Positions 23,630 through 32,219 of a DNA stretch of 64,000 bases are shown one piece after another. Position numbers and translations under genes: made by a program. This DNA is from Nitrospirota bacterium. Its GTDB lineage: Bacteria > Nitrospirota > Nitrospiria > Nitrospirales > Nitrospiraceae. Position 1 is the stretch's first letter, and every line of letters begins with the position of its first letter. Under the pieces are notes generated by a model. That model worked only from the letters and a program-made list of their open reading frames with translations. It did no database searches and was not told where the DNA came from. The stretch spans positions 1-64,000 of the forward strand of contig JAUSMA010000016.1 in the NCBI GenBank assembly GCA_030645475.1, written 5' to 3'.

Positions 23630-23642
23630 AGGACTCGCTGAA

Positions 23643-23675
23643 GCTGATGGCTGAGAGCTGACTGCTGATAGCTAA
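23643..23675. repeat. R2-type repeat
   Basis: GCTGATGGCTGAGAGCTGAC and GCTGATAGC, in the 57-bp gap before the metallo-hydrolase gene. Confidence 0.5.
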
Positions 23676-23686
23676 GGATTTATCGC

Positions 23687-24529
23687 ATGCCGCTTGAGGA
23701 CGAATTTTCAGACATCATTAAGAAGGCGCGGATGGGGCAGGGGCTGTCGGTCGCCGAGATCTCCCGGACTACTGGATTGCCTGGCGGAGACATCACTGCG
23801 CTGGAGCGCGGCGATCCTCCGCGCGATCGCGCCGAGGTGCGGGCCCTGGCGAAGGCGTTGGGACTTCGTCCCGGGCCGTTGGAGCAGATTGCGATTGACC
23901 AATGGGAGCCGTCGGTTGCGTCTCCGATCTCTTGGGTGGAGGCCGTACGGGGCTCGATCAACGGGTATGGTGTGCAGGGTTATGTGGTCTATGACGGCGG
24001 AGAGGCGCTGTTGATCGACACCGCCTACAATGCGTCGGCGATGATCGATGTATTATCAAAGCACCATCTGCGTCTGGTCGGGATCTGTCTGACGCATGGT
24101 CATGCAGACCATGCCGATGGGATCGATCAGATTTTGAAGTATCGTGAGGCGCCGGTGTATCTCGGATCGGAGGATGTCGAACTCCTGAGTTGGCGTCCGC
24201 CCGCCGATCAGCTCAAAGCGCCGGAGGATGGCCAAACAATTGCCGTTGGACGTTTGCGTGTGCAATGTCTGGCGACGCCTGGCCATACCCCTGGCGGGAT
24301 CTGTTATCGAGTGGAGGCTGAGTCCCTGCACGTCTGTTTCGTCGGCGATACCCTGTTTGCGGGATCCATTGGCCGTTCGAATCCCAGTGCACTGTACCAG
24401 ACCCATCTGGGGTCGGTCAGGACCAAGGTCCTCGGGTTACCGCCTGAATATCGATTGCTGCCTGGCCACGGACCGGGGACGACGGTTCGGGAAGAGCTTG
24501 ATCATAATCCCTTCGCATTGGATCACTAG
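23687..24529 (+). CDS. HTH-XRE plus metallo-beta-lactamase-fold hydrolase
   Basis: A 280-residue fusion. Residues about 8-68 are a Cro/C1-type helix-turn-helix (GLSVAEISRTTGLPGGDITALERG). Residues about 85-280 are a metallo-beta-lactamase fold with the complete metal motif THGHADHADG, GHTPGG, GDTLFAGSIGRS and LPGHGPGTT, close to glyoxalase-II-type hydrolases. AAGGA lies 9 nt upstream of the ATG. The stop codon abuts an R1 repeat. The hydrolase domain could work on thioester or lactone substrates. The HTH suggests regulation or DNA targeting of its own, but no target site is evident. Confidence 0.82.
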   Translation: MPLEDEFSDIIKKARMGQGLSVAEISRTTGLPGGDITALERGDPPRDRAEVRALAKALGLRPGPLEQIAIDQWEPSVASPISWVEAVRGSINGYGVQGYVVYDGGEALLIDTAYNASAMIDVLSKHHLRLVGICLTHGHADHADGIDQILKYREAPVYLGSEDVELLSWRPPADQLKAPEDGQTIAVGRLRVQCLATPGHTPGGICYRVEAESLHVCFVGDTLFAGSIGRSNPSALYQTHLGSVRTKVLGLPPEYRLLPGHGPGTTVREELDHNPFALDH

Positions 24530-24652
24530 CAGGATGCTGAAACAGCCCGCCAGCTGCGTTCTCGCATCGCTCAGAGGCTCAACGTACCGCAAGGGTACGC
24601 CTCGCCTCTTCGCTTGCTGCGGCCTTGCTGGACGGACTGTTTGAGCATCCTG
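24529..24652. repeat. R1 palindromic repeat at the 3' end of the hydrolase gene
   Basis: GCAGGATGCTGAAACAGCCC ... GGACTGTTTGAGCATCCTG with the inner hairpin CGTACCG/GGGTACG. The first base of the repeat is the last base of the stop codon. Confidence 0.9.
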
Positions 24653-24742
24653 ACACGGTTCTCCTATTGTCCTAAACGTACGGGTCACGGAATTTTCACC
24701 GTGTTGTGATAGCTTCGCGACAACCTGTGAGAAGAATATCTT

Positions 24743-25717
24743 ATGAGCCTCGATGAGCGGAGCGACGACCAACCGATCCGCGTCGGACCACTGCCGGCTG
24801 CGGCGGTAGATTCTGAAGATCTCAATGATCATTCCGCGGACGACGAATTCGAGGAGACGTCCTTCTCGAAATGGATCCTGCCCCTCAGCCTCCTTGTTGC
24901 GACGATTTTTACCACGCTCTGGGCCGGAGCCTATCAGGCCTATAAGGGGCCGATCCATGGGCCTGTAGACTTTCTCCTCGAACATTTCGAGACGCTTTGG
25001 CGCGGAATTCCCTTTGCCGCCACGTTGTTGGGGATTCTGGTGACCCATGAATGCGGTCACTATGTGCTCTCCCGCATCCACGGCGTGCCGGCTTCATTGC
25101 CGCTGTTCATTCCCGGTCCTCCCCATTTCATCGGGACATTTGGCGCCATCATCCGTCTTCGCGGGCCGATCATGAATCGGCGTGCATTGTTCGACATCGG
25201 TGTGGCTGGCCCGCTGGCCGGCTTTGTTGTTGCAGTCGTGGCGTTGGTCATCGGCCTGAACCTGTCGACGGTGGTGGATCGAACGGCGACCTACGGATTG
25301 CAGTTGGGCGAACCCCTGCTCTTGCAGTTCATCTCCTGGCTGGTCGTCGGATCGCTTCCTCCTCAGGCCGACATCGTCTTGCACCCGATTGGTTTTGCCG
25401 CTTGGTTCGGTCTATTTGTGACATCGCTGAATCTGATTCCCATCGGCCAACTCGACGGCGGGCATGTGGCGTACGCCCTATGGGGCTCCCGCCAACGCAC
25501 GATCGCCTTTGCCATGGTGCCGCTGTTGATCATGCTGGGATTCGTGGGCTGGCCTGGCTGGTGGCTCTGGGCGTTCATGTCGGGAATCTGGGGTCTTGGC
25601 CATCCGCCGGTGCTCGACCCTCACGTGCCGCTCGGCCGTGGGCGGGTTGTGGTTGGATGGATCGCGCTTGCCGTGTTTATCCTCACCTTTGCCCCCATCC
25701 CATTTTCTTTTCATTAG
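24743..25717 (+). CDS. Site-2-type membrane metalloprotease (M50)
   Basis: A 324-residue polytopic protein with a ~55-residue acidic N-terminus and about six membrane segments starting at WILPLSLLVATIFTTLW. The zinc motif HECGH lies in ILVTHECGHYVLSR, and the third metal-ligand region is NLIPIGQLDGGHVAYA (the NPDG-type motif here ends in LDGGH). This is the EGY/S2P-like class of intramembrane proteases. There is no PDZ domain. The substrate is unknown; sigma/anti-sigma signalling is possible in this family. It ends exactly where an R1 repeat begins. Confidence 0.88.
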   Translation: MSLDERSDDQPIRVGPLPAAAVDSEDLNDHSADDEFEETSFSKWILPLSLLVATIFTTLWAGAYQAYKGPIHGPVDFLLEHFETLWRGIPFAATLLGILVTHECGHYVLSRIHGVPASLPLFIPGPPHFIGTFGAIIRLRGPIMNRRALFDIGVAGPLAGFVVAVVALVIGLNLSTVVDRTATYGLQLGEPLLLQFISWLVVGSLPPQADIVLHPIGFAAWFGLFVTSLNLIPIGQLDGGHVAYALWGSRQRTIAFAMVPLLIMLGFVGWPGWWLWAFMSGIWGLGHPPVLDPHVPLGRGRVVVGWIALAVFILTFAPIPFSFH

Positions 25718-25842
25718 CAGGATGCTGAAACCGGTCGCCAGCTTCGTTCTCGCCTCGAAAGCATCCTCAACGTAGCCAGGGGCTACGCCTCCGGTGCTTC
25801 CATCGGCTGCGGCCTTGCTGACGGCCGGTTTGAGCATCCTGC
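25718..25842. repeat. R1 palindromic repeat next to the IS3 element
   Basis: GCAGGATGCTGAAACCGG ... CCGGTTTGAGCATCCTGC with the inner hairpin CGTAGCC/GGCTACG. It abuts the stop codon of the M50 gene and lies 16 bp from the left end of the IS3 element. Confidence 0.9.
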
Positions 25843-25936
25843 GTCCAGACGCCAGCCAGCGTAAGCTCCCCCTAATCTGAGACGGTTTCAAAGGAGAACT
25901 TTCTGGCACAATAGCCACGCTAGCCAGGAGGTTCCC

Positions 25937-26203
25937 ATGCGTCAGTCGAAGTTCACCGAGACCCAAATTGTGTCGATTCTGAAGGAGGCCGATGCCGGCC
26001 GACCCGTCAATGAGATCTGGCGGAGCTACGGCATCAGTTCGGCCACCTACTACAAGTGGAAAGCCAAATATGGGGGACTGGAGGCCTCGGACATCCAGCG
26101 GCTCAAGGAGCTGGAGCAGGAGAACAGCAAGCTGAAACGTCTCTATGCGGACATGGCGTTGGAGAATGCCGCGCTGAAAGATGTTATCGCAAAAAAACTC
26201 TAA
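25937..26203 (+). CDS. IS3-family transposase OrfA
   Basis: An 88-residue protein with the N-terminal helix-turn-helix of IS3 OrfA (QSKFTETQIVSILKEA and SYGISSATYYKWK) and a leucine-zipper-like segment (LKELEQENSKLKRLYADMAL). AGGAGG lies 7 nt upstream. Near its end the heptamer AAAAAAAC (26191-26198) provides a site for -1 frameshifting into OrfB. Confidence 0.92.
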   Translation: MRQSKFTETQIVSILKEADAGRPVNEIWRSYGISSATYYKWKAKYGGLEASDIQRLKELEQENSKLKRLYADMALENAALKDVIAKKL

Positions 26204-27054
26204 CGCCTGCTGCACGGCGGGAGGTCGCCACCCATCTGGTGACTCAATCCGGCCTTCCGGTTCAGCGGGCGTGTCAGGCCGTCGGCCTCAGTCGAGCCAC
26301 GTACTATCGGCCGATCGTCAATTGGGTCCAGCGCGACGCCCCGGTTATTGCGGCGCTGACGATGCTGGGTGAGACGCAGCCCCGCTGGGGGTTCTGGAAA
26401 TATGTGGATCGGTTGCGGAACACGGGCCATCGGTGGAATCACAAACGGCTCTGGCGCGTGTATTGCCATCTGCGGCTGAATCTGCCCCGCCGGACGAAGC
26501 GACGGTTCCCCGTTCGGCCGCGGCAGCCCCTGGAAGTGGTCCCGGCACCGAACGTGGTCTGGGCGCTGGATTTCATGAGTGATAGCTTGTACGGCGGTCG
26601 ACGGTTTCGGACCCTCAATATTCTAGATGAAGGCGTGCGAGAGGCCTTGGCCATCGAAGTGGATACGTCTTTGCCGGCGGAGCGCGTAATCCGTGTGCTG
26701 GAGCAAGTGGTGGCCTGGCGCGGCCAGCCGAAGGCCATTCGGCTCGACAATGGTCCGGAGTTCATCGCCGAGCGCTTCATGGCCTGGTGTGCCGAACGCA
26801 CGATTGAGGTGCGACATATTCAGCCGGGGAAGCCCGATCAGAATGCCTTGATCGAGCGCGACAATCGAACCTATCGCACCGAAGTGCTCAATGCCTATGT
26901 GTTTGAGTCGTTGGAGCAGGTACGGGAGATCACTGCCGAATGGTTGCAGCAGTATAACGAAGAGCGGCCCCATGAGTCGTTGGCGGGCGTACCGCCCGCC
27001 CTCTATCGGGCCCAACTTAAAGCCAGAAATTCTCCTTTACCACTGTCTCCTTGA
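26194..27054 (+). CDS. IS3-family transposase OrfB (made by -1 frameshift)
   Basis: Reads from the A-run in the -1 frame as KTLTPAARREVATHLV and continues to 27054. The DDE catalytic residues are visible: Asp in WALDFMSD, Asp in IRLDNGPE and Glu in ALIERDNRTYR, with the usual spacing of the rve integrase domain. An HTH_21 segment (VQRACQAVGLSRATYYRP) precedes it. It has no good start of its own, so the OrfAB fusion through the frameshift site is the expected transposase. The protein appears complete and is probably functional. Confidence 0.92.
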   Translation, partial: KTLTPAARREVATHLVTQSGLPVQRACQAVGLSRATYYRPIVNWVQRDAPVIAALTMLGETQPRWGFWKYVDRLRNTGHRWNHKRLWRVYCHLRLNLPRRTKRRFPVRPRQPLEVVPAPNVVWALDFMSDSLYGGRRFRTLNILDEGVREALAIEVDTSLPAERVIRVLEQVVAWRGQPKAIRLDNGPEFIAERFMAWCAERTIEVRHIQPGKPDQNALIERDNRTYRTEVLNAYVFESLEQVREITAEWLQQYNEERPHESLAGVPPALYRAQLKARNSPLPLSP

Positions 27055-27154
27055 CGGGGGAGCTTACGCCAGTGGCTTGGATGAATCCTGAGATTTTCTT
27101 GTCCGAATACCTGGGCGGTCCTACAGTGTGCCTATGGCATTCATAGAGACCTCC

Positions 27155-27877
27155 ATGCTGTCTTGTCCCAAGTGTCAGGCTGATCGGCCAGATGGAGCGA
27201 CAGAATGTGTGAAGTGCGGAATCATCTTTGCGAAGTATCGTCCGCTTGCCCCATTACAGCGACAGCCTCTGCTGAGGGACCGCTCTCGCTGGGTGGCCTT
27301 TGCCAAAGAATGGCTTATTGAATCGGATACACCGACCGACTCGATCACGTTCGCTGGACGAATTGCGGTATTTCTGTTGTTGCTCTGGTGGGGGCGAGCC
27401 TTCATCGTCACGCCGCTCGAAACCAACTACACAGGGGAGTCGTTCCTCCATCTGATCAATCTGCCGTTCCACGAAGCAGGCCATCTTCTGTTTATCCCTC
27501 TGGGGCGGTTCATGATGATTCTGGGAGGAAGTCTCGGCCAGATCCTGATGCCGCTCGTTTGTCTTGGTACCTTTCTCATCAAGACGCGCGATCCCTTCGG
27601 CGGGGTAGTGGCGCTGTGGTGGATGGCGGAAAGCTTCATGGATATCGCCCCCTACATCAACGATGCGCGGGCCCTGGATCTCATGCTCCTTGGCGGCGTG
27701 ACGGGAAAAGAAACGGACGGGCACGACTGGAACAATATCCTGACGATGTTGGGCTGGTTGGAGTATGACCATCGTCTGGCTCACCTCGCCTACCACGTCG
27801 GCATTCTCCTGATGCTGGTCTCGTTCGCATGGGGCGGGCTGCTTCTTCTGAAGCATTACCGCAGGCTCTCACCGTAA
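27155..27877 (+). CDS. Zinc-ribbon membrane protein with an HEAGH motif
   Basis: From ATG 27155 the protein starts MLSCPKCQADRPDG and has two CxxC pairs (CPKC, CVKC) of a small zinc ribbon. Three or four membrane segments follow (IAVFLLLLWWGRAF and later hydrophobic runs). LPFHEAGHLLFIPLG carries an HExxH-like site next to a membrane segment, as in M50-type peptidases. The usual C-terminal NPDG motif is not found, so a peptidase function is uncertain. In-frame starts at 27128 (GTG) and 27134 also exist. It follows the IS3 element, and the DUF1566 gene follows on the same strand. Confidence 0.65.
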   Translation: MLSCPKCQADRPDGATECVKCGIIFAKYRPLAPLQRQPLLRDRSRWVAFAKEWLIESDTPTDSITFAGRIAVFLLLLWWGRAFIVTPLETNYTGESFLHLINLPFHEAGHLLFIPLGRFMMILGGSLGQILMPLVCLGTFLIKTRDPFGGVVALWWMAESFMDIAPYINDARALDLMLLGGVTGKETDGHDWNNILTMLGWLEYDHRLAHLAYHVGILLMLVSFAWGGLLLLKHYRRLSP

Positions 27878-27935
27878 CCAGCTTGCGCGCCCGCAGAAAC
27901 TCTCTTACCATAGACCTCGATCAGGAGGTACGAAC

Positions 27936-28415
27936 ATGCAAAGCCTGAGAGCCATTCGAGCTTGTCTCATCGTATTGGGCATGATGCTGTTGGCCAGTTA
28001 CGTCATCGCAGCCGACTCCACTGTTTCTTCTCGATTCACGTTGGTCTTACATGGTGCCGCCGTGAAGGACAACAGTACGGGTTTAATCTGGGAGCAGGAG
28101 CCAGATCGGGAGCACGATGTGTGGGGGGCGTCGGTGGCTCGTTGTGCAACGAAAGAAGTCGGAGGGCAGAAGGGCTGGCGCGCACCGTCTGTGGACGAAC
28201 TCAAGACCTTGATCGATGCCTCTCAACATGACCCGGCGTTGCCGGCCGGCCATCCCTTCTCCAACATCAAGTCGGAGATCTATTGGACGGCGACGCCGCA
28301 CCCCACCGACGACATGGTGTCCTGGCAGATCAGCTTTTTTAGCGGTGAACCGGTGACCGATCAGAAATCAGGAACCAGGCGTTTGTGGTGCCTGCTGGGT
28401 GAGCCACGCAAGTAA
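27936..28415 (+). CDS. Secreted DUF1566 (Lcl_C) domain protein
   Basis: A 159-residue protein with a signal peptide (LIVLGMMLLASYVIAA). It shows the DUF1566 pattern: VKDNSTGLIWEQEP, GQKGWRAPSVDELKTLID, a WTATP block and a C-terminal WCLLGE. The fold belongs to the FGE/C-type-lectin-like group and is found in many secreted Gram-negative proteins. AGGAGG stands 7 nt upstream of the ATG. Its role is unknown; binding of sugars or surface partners is a family-level suggestion. Confidence 0.8.
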   Translation: MQSLRAIRACLIVLGMMLLASYVIAADSTVSSRFTLVLHGAAVKDNSTGLIWEQEPDREHDVWGASVARCATKEVGGQKGWRAPSVDELKTLIDASQHDPALPAGHPFSNIKSEIYWTATPHPTDDMVSWQISFFSGEPVTDQKSGTRRLWCLLGEPRK

Positions 28416-28619
28416 ACAGTCCTCAGCCGACCCTCTTTAATAAACAGAGTCCTGTGCAGGCTCGACATTTGACTCTGTTCGGTAAGTCTCTTCTCTCTTA
28501 TCTCCCCTCATTTCCTAATTATTTCTGGCCCAGTTCTATGATCGTGGGCCCTGCTTTTGAGAGGCTAGCGATTTCCGTCCGCCGTTGCGTAGAATGTGTT
28601 CCTTGCCGAAAGGAGCCGA

Positions 28620-30650
28620 GTGAGGATTCATACAATCAGAGGCCGCATCGTACTGGCCATTGTTGTGGTCGGCTGCATTCCGCTGCTGACCTGCCTTATT
28701 CTCGCCTATGTATCGGGCATGCGATCGCTTCGCGACGTGATCGGTGGGAACTTTCAAACGATTGCGGCGCAGGCGGCGGATCGCGTCACGATGTTGGTGC
28801 AAGGGGAAATCCAGCGGGTTCGCCTCTTGGCCTCGGCGCCGTTGCGGGTTCGTCAGCCGGTAGAGCTCGCCAATCGTTCCTATCCCGGAGAGCATTCTAA
28901 GGCCATCGCTCAAATCCAAGATCGTGCCCGAGCCTGGGAGCAAGGCACGAACGTGGCCGCCCGTCTCTTGAACACCGAGCTCTCACGATTTTTGTTGGAG
29001 ACGAAAGTGCGAGATGGGGACAAGATGGTCGGGATTCTCATTACGGATCAGCATGGCGCGCTTGTCGCAGCTACATCGGAGCCAGACCACTATTTCTTTG
29101 GGGAGGAGCCTTGGTGGAAGGCGATTCAGGATGGAGGCGGTGAACAGGTCTATCTGAGCGGACTCACGCCGGGACGTGCCGGTTCCTTTCGTTCTCCTGA
29201 AGAGACGATCGATGTAGCTGTGCCAATTTTCGACGACCACCAACGTATCGTGATCGGTGCGATCAAGATTTCGTACCGGTTCGATACGCTCTTCGGGATG
29301 ATCAATCAAATCCGCATCGGCCAGACCGGCCATGCGATGCTGTTCAGCGCCGATGGCCAGCCGCTCATCTGTCCGATCCTTCCCCGTCAGGCCCATCGCA
29401 TTCCTGCGCCCCTTATGGCCATGATCGTGTCCGATGACCCCGGGTGGGGGATCGCCGAAGACGATGGGCATGGCGCTCATGACACCGTAGTCGGCTTCGC
29501 GCCAGTCCGGGGTCTGGGTATGCCTGGCGATACCTGGCACGTCTTTGTCCGGCAACAGCCCGCTGAAAGTTACGCGCCGATCAGGGATCAGCTCCGCAAT
29601 CTTGCCATCATCGGCTTCGTCATGATCGGACTCTTGTGGGCCATCGGCCGCTATGTGGCGGCCAGAATTGCCCGCCCGATCCAAACTCTGCAGGCAGGGG
29701 TCGAGGCGATCAGCCGTGGAACCTATGGGGGACCGCTCGACATTCGGACGGGAGACGAGTTCGAAGAATTGGCAACCGCCGTGCATCGGATGGCGGACAA
29801 GCTCAACGCGTCCCATGCCGAGATGGAATCGTTGAACAACGATTTGACCAGGCGGGTCGAGGAAAAGACCACCGAGATCACTCGTCATATGAAACAGCTC
29901 CATCTTTCCGAACGCCTGGCGACGCTGGGCAAGGTGGCGAGCGGGATTGCCCATGAGATTAACAATCCCTTGGGCATCATGCTCAACCGGATTGAATGTA
30001 TCGAAGCGGAAGCGGTTGACCTGGAGCTGCCTGGAGAGGTGCAGCGGGATCTCCTGGCGATCCGGTCTCAAGCAGAACGGATCAGCCGGATCACCAGGAG
30101 CATGTTGGCCCTCTCACATGGTTCCGCCACGACGCTGAAGCCGATCGATCTGAACTGCGTGCTCCGTTCCTGTGTGGACATGGCACGGGAACGGGCTGCC
30201 GCCCAGGGGGTCCGCCTTGAATCTGCCTTGTGCCCCGATGTGCCGGCGATCATGGGTGATCGGGATCGGCTGGAAACGGTCGTCCTCAATCTCCTCAACA
30301 ATGCGATTGATGCCGTGCGGGGATGCAACCGTGAAGGGGTGGTGAGGGTTCAGTCGGATCGGCTGCGACGCGATGGGGAAGAGTGGGTCAGGGTCAAAGT
30401 GATCGACAATGGACCTGGTATCCCGGAGGAAATTCTCGGTCACATCTTCGATCCGTTCTTTACGACGAAGGATGTCGGCCAAGGGACGGGGCTGGGGCTG
30501 TTTTTGAGCTATGGTATTGTGTCTGATCATCGGGGGCGCTTGGAAGTTGCGAACGGCGAGGTCGGCGCCGTGGCGTCGGTAATCCTCCCTGCGCTACAGA
30601 CCGCGTCCGATGTACCTCAGGAGGCCGGATGGGGACAGGAAAAATATTGA
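28620..30650 (+). CDS. Membrane sensor histidine kinase
   Basis: A 676-residue kinase. GTG 28620 is chosen because AAAGGAG lies 5 nt upstream; the longer ORF from 28596 lacks a site. Order: membrane helix 1 (about 8-30), a periplasmic ~290-residue dCACHE-like sensor domain, helix 2 (IIGFVMIGLLWAIGRYVAA), HAMP, a coiled coil, then HisKA with the phospho-acceptor H445 in SGIAHEINNPLGI, and an HATPase domain with NLLNNAIDAV, DNGPGIPEE and GQGTGLGLFLSYGIV. The 3' end overlaps the NtrC-type regulator gene by 22 bp. It is the first gene of the regulatory set upstream of the copper-oxidase modules. Confidence 0.92.
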   Translation: MRIHTIRGRIVLAIVVVGCIPLLTCLILAYVSGMRSLRDVIGGNFQTIAAQAADRVTMLVQGEIQRVRLLASAPLRVRQPVELANRSYPGEHSKAIAQIQDRARAWEQGTNVAARLLNTELSRFLLETKVRDGDKMVGILITDQHGALVAATSEPDHYFFGEEPWWKAIQDGGGEQVYLSGLTPGRAGSFRSPEETIDVAVPIFDDHQRIVIGAIKISYRFDTLFGMINQIRIGQTGHAMLFSADGQPLICPILPRQAHRIPAPLMAMIVSDDPGWGIAEDDGHGAHDTVVGFAPVRGLGMPGDTWHVFVRQQPAESYAPIRDQLRNLAIIGFVMIGLLWAIGRYVAARIARPIQTLQAGVEAISRGTYGGPLDIRTGDEFEELATAVHRMADKLNASHAEMESLNNDLTRRVEEKTTEITRHMKQLHLSERLATLGKVASGIAHEINNPLGIMLNRIECIEAEAVDLELPGEVQRDLLAIRSQAERISRITRSMLALSHGSATTLKPIDLNCVLRSCVDMARERAAAQGVRLESALCPDVPAIMGDRDRLETVVLNLLNNAIDAVRGCNREGVVRVQSDRLRRDGEEWVRVKVIDNGPGIPEEILGHIFDPFFTTKDVGQGTGLGLFLSYGIVSDHRGRLEVANGEVGAVASVILPALQTASDVPQEAGWGQEKY

Positions 30651-32044
30651 TCGTCGATGACGAAGTCGACGCGCTGGATAATTGCCGTCGCATTCTGAGC
30701 CGGTTGGGATATGAGTGTTTGACGGAGCACGATCCGATTCGCGCGGTACAGCGGATTCAACAGGAACGGCCCGGACTGGTCCTCACCGACCTGCGCATGC
30801 CGGGGCTCGACGGGATCGGCGTGCTGGCGGAAGCGAAACGAGTCGATCCCACCATCAAAGTGGTTCTGCTGACCGCATACGCCACCGTGCAGACAGCCGT
30901 GGCTGCGATGCGGCAAGGGGCGATGGATTACATTCTGAAACCCTATACCAGTATAGATCTGGAGGACGTAGCCCGACGGGCTTTTAGAGGGAAGGAGCAG
31001 GCAGGAGCGCACGTTCCATCTTGGAACGATCTCGATCGACGGCCAGACCTATCCGACGGCGTCGGGAAACAGACACTCAGGCTCATGCTGGGGCAAAGCG
31101 AAGCCATCCGGGAGGTGAAAGACCTCATCAAAAAAGTGGCTCATACGGACGCCAACATTTTGATTTACGGCGAGAGCGGAACAGGAAAAGAATTGGCGGC
31201 TCGCGCGATTCACGACCAAAGTAGCCGGGCGGCCGAGCCTTTTGTGCCGGTGGACTGTGTGGCGTTACCCGATGCCTTGTTGGAATCGGAACTGTTCGGG
31301 CACGAGAAAGGGGCCTTCACGGGGGCGCATGCGGCGAAGGCCGGTCTCTTTGAAGTGGCGAACGGCGGCACGGTGTTTCTCGACGAAGTCAGCGAGATGA
31401 GCCCGATGCTGCAGTCGAGACTCCTTCGGGTCCTTCAGGAGCGCCATGTCCGGAGGGTCGGCGGGACGCGCTATGCCGATATCGATGTGCGGGTAATCGC
31501 GGCGTCTAATCGAGATCTCGAAGAAGCGTGGCGGAAGGGCCTGTTTAGGGAAGATTTATTTTATCGCCTCAACGTCATCCCGATCGTGCTCCCGCCGCTT
31601 CGAGAGCGCAAGGGCGATGTGGAAGTCTTGGCGCAGGCATTTCTGCGGCGCTTTATGGAGCGGAAAATGTGCGCCTCGGACGACACGGTGGAATTCGGTC
31701 CGATCGCGTTATCGCTGTTACGAGCGTACACATGGCCGGGCAATGTGAGGGAGTTGCAGAACGTCGTGGAGCGGGCGGCGGCGCTGTCTGATGGTCCCGT
31801 GATCGGCGTGGAGCATTTGCCGGACCGACTGTGCGCGGCTTTCCGGGAAGACGTGGCTGACCAAGATGTCGCCTCGTTCAAAGAGGCCAAGCAAGCCGTC
31901 GTTCGCACCTTCGAACGCAGTTTTCTGGTCGACCTGCTGAAGCGGCATGGAGGTCAGCAGGGACGCGCGGCCCAGGAGGCCGGAGTGGATCGGAAAACTA
32001 TTGAGCGCATGATCAAGAAACACGGGCTCGGGGAATCGCGGTAA
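30629..32044 (+). CDS. NtrC-family sigma-54-dependent response regulator
   Basis: A 471-residue regulator. The REC domain (1-120) has the acidic pair at the start, phospho-acceptor D54 in VLTDLRMPG, and the TAYATVQTAV and YILKP blocks. The AAA+ domain has Walker A GESGTGKE (181-188), the sigma-54 contact loop GAFTGA at 228-233, and Walker B GGTVFLDEV. The C-terminus carries a Fis-type helix-turn-helix (GGQQGRAAQEAGVDRKTIERMI). All parts needed to activate sigma-54 promoters are intact. It is co-transcribed with the sensor kinase. The likely targets are the sigma-54 sites at 33722 and 43205, which is an inference from position. Confidence 0.93.
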   Translation: MGTGKILIVDDEVDALDNCRRILSRLGYECLTEHDPIRAVQRIQQERPGLVLTDLRMPGLDGIGVLAEAKRVDPTIKVVLLTAYATVQTAVAAMRQGAMDYILKPYTSIDLEDVARRAFRGKEQAGAHVPSWNDLDRRPDLSDGVGKQTLRLMLGQSEAIREVKDLIKKVAHTDANILIYGESGTGKELAARAIHDQSSRAAEPFVPVDCVALPDALLESELFGHEKGAFTGAHAAKAGLFEVANGGTVFLDEVSEMSPMLQSRLLRVLQERHVRRVGGTRYADIDVRVIAASNRDLEEAWRKGLFREDLFYRLNVIPIVLPPLRERKGDVEVLAQAFLRRFMERKMCASDDTVEFGPIALSLLRAYTWPGNVRELQNVVERAAALSDGPVIGVEHLPDRLCAAFREDVADQDVASFKEAKQAVVRTFERSFLVDLLKRHGGQQGRAAQEAGVDRKTIERMIKKHGLGESR

Positions 32045-32219
32045 CCGCGATTATTCTTGTCGGAAGCAGTAAATCCTCTCTCCCCTTCTAGATTTCCAAT
32101 CCATCTCGGCACCGAACTTGCTCTATTCGATGAGCGGACAACGTGACTCACCCTCACGATCATCGTCCTCCTTTTGCCTGCCGACTAGAGGCTAGGGGAG
32201 AATCGGAAGGCAAAATAGT

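Larger units (their letters stand above)
25859..27069 (+). mobile_element. IS3-family insertion sequence
   Basis: About 1.21 kb, with imperfect terminal inverted repeats of about 46 bp that begin GCGTAAGCTCCCCC at both ends (left 25859, right ending 27069), with matching inner blocks AAAGGAGAA and TTTCTGGC. It encodes OrfA and OrfB in the IS3 arrangement. No clear target-site duplication is visible. Both reading frames look intact. Confidence 0.85.

Noticed and set aside
25859-27069. Target-site duplication of the IS3 element
   Set aside because: The bases next to the two ends (CCA on the left, CAG on the right) do not match as a 3-4-bp duplication.
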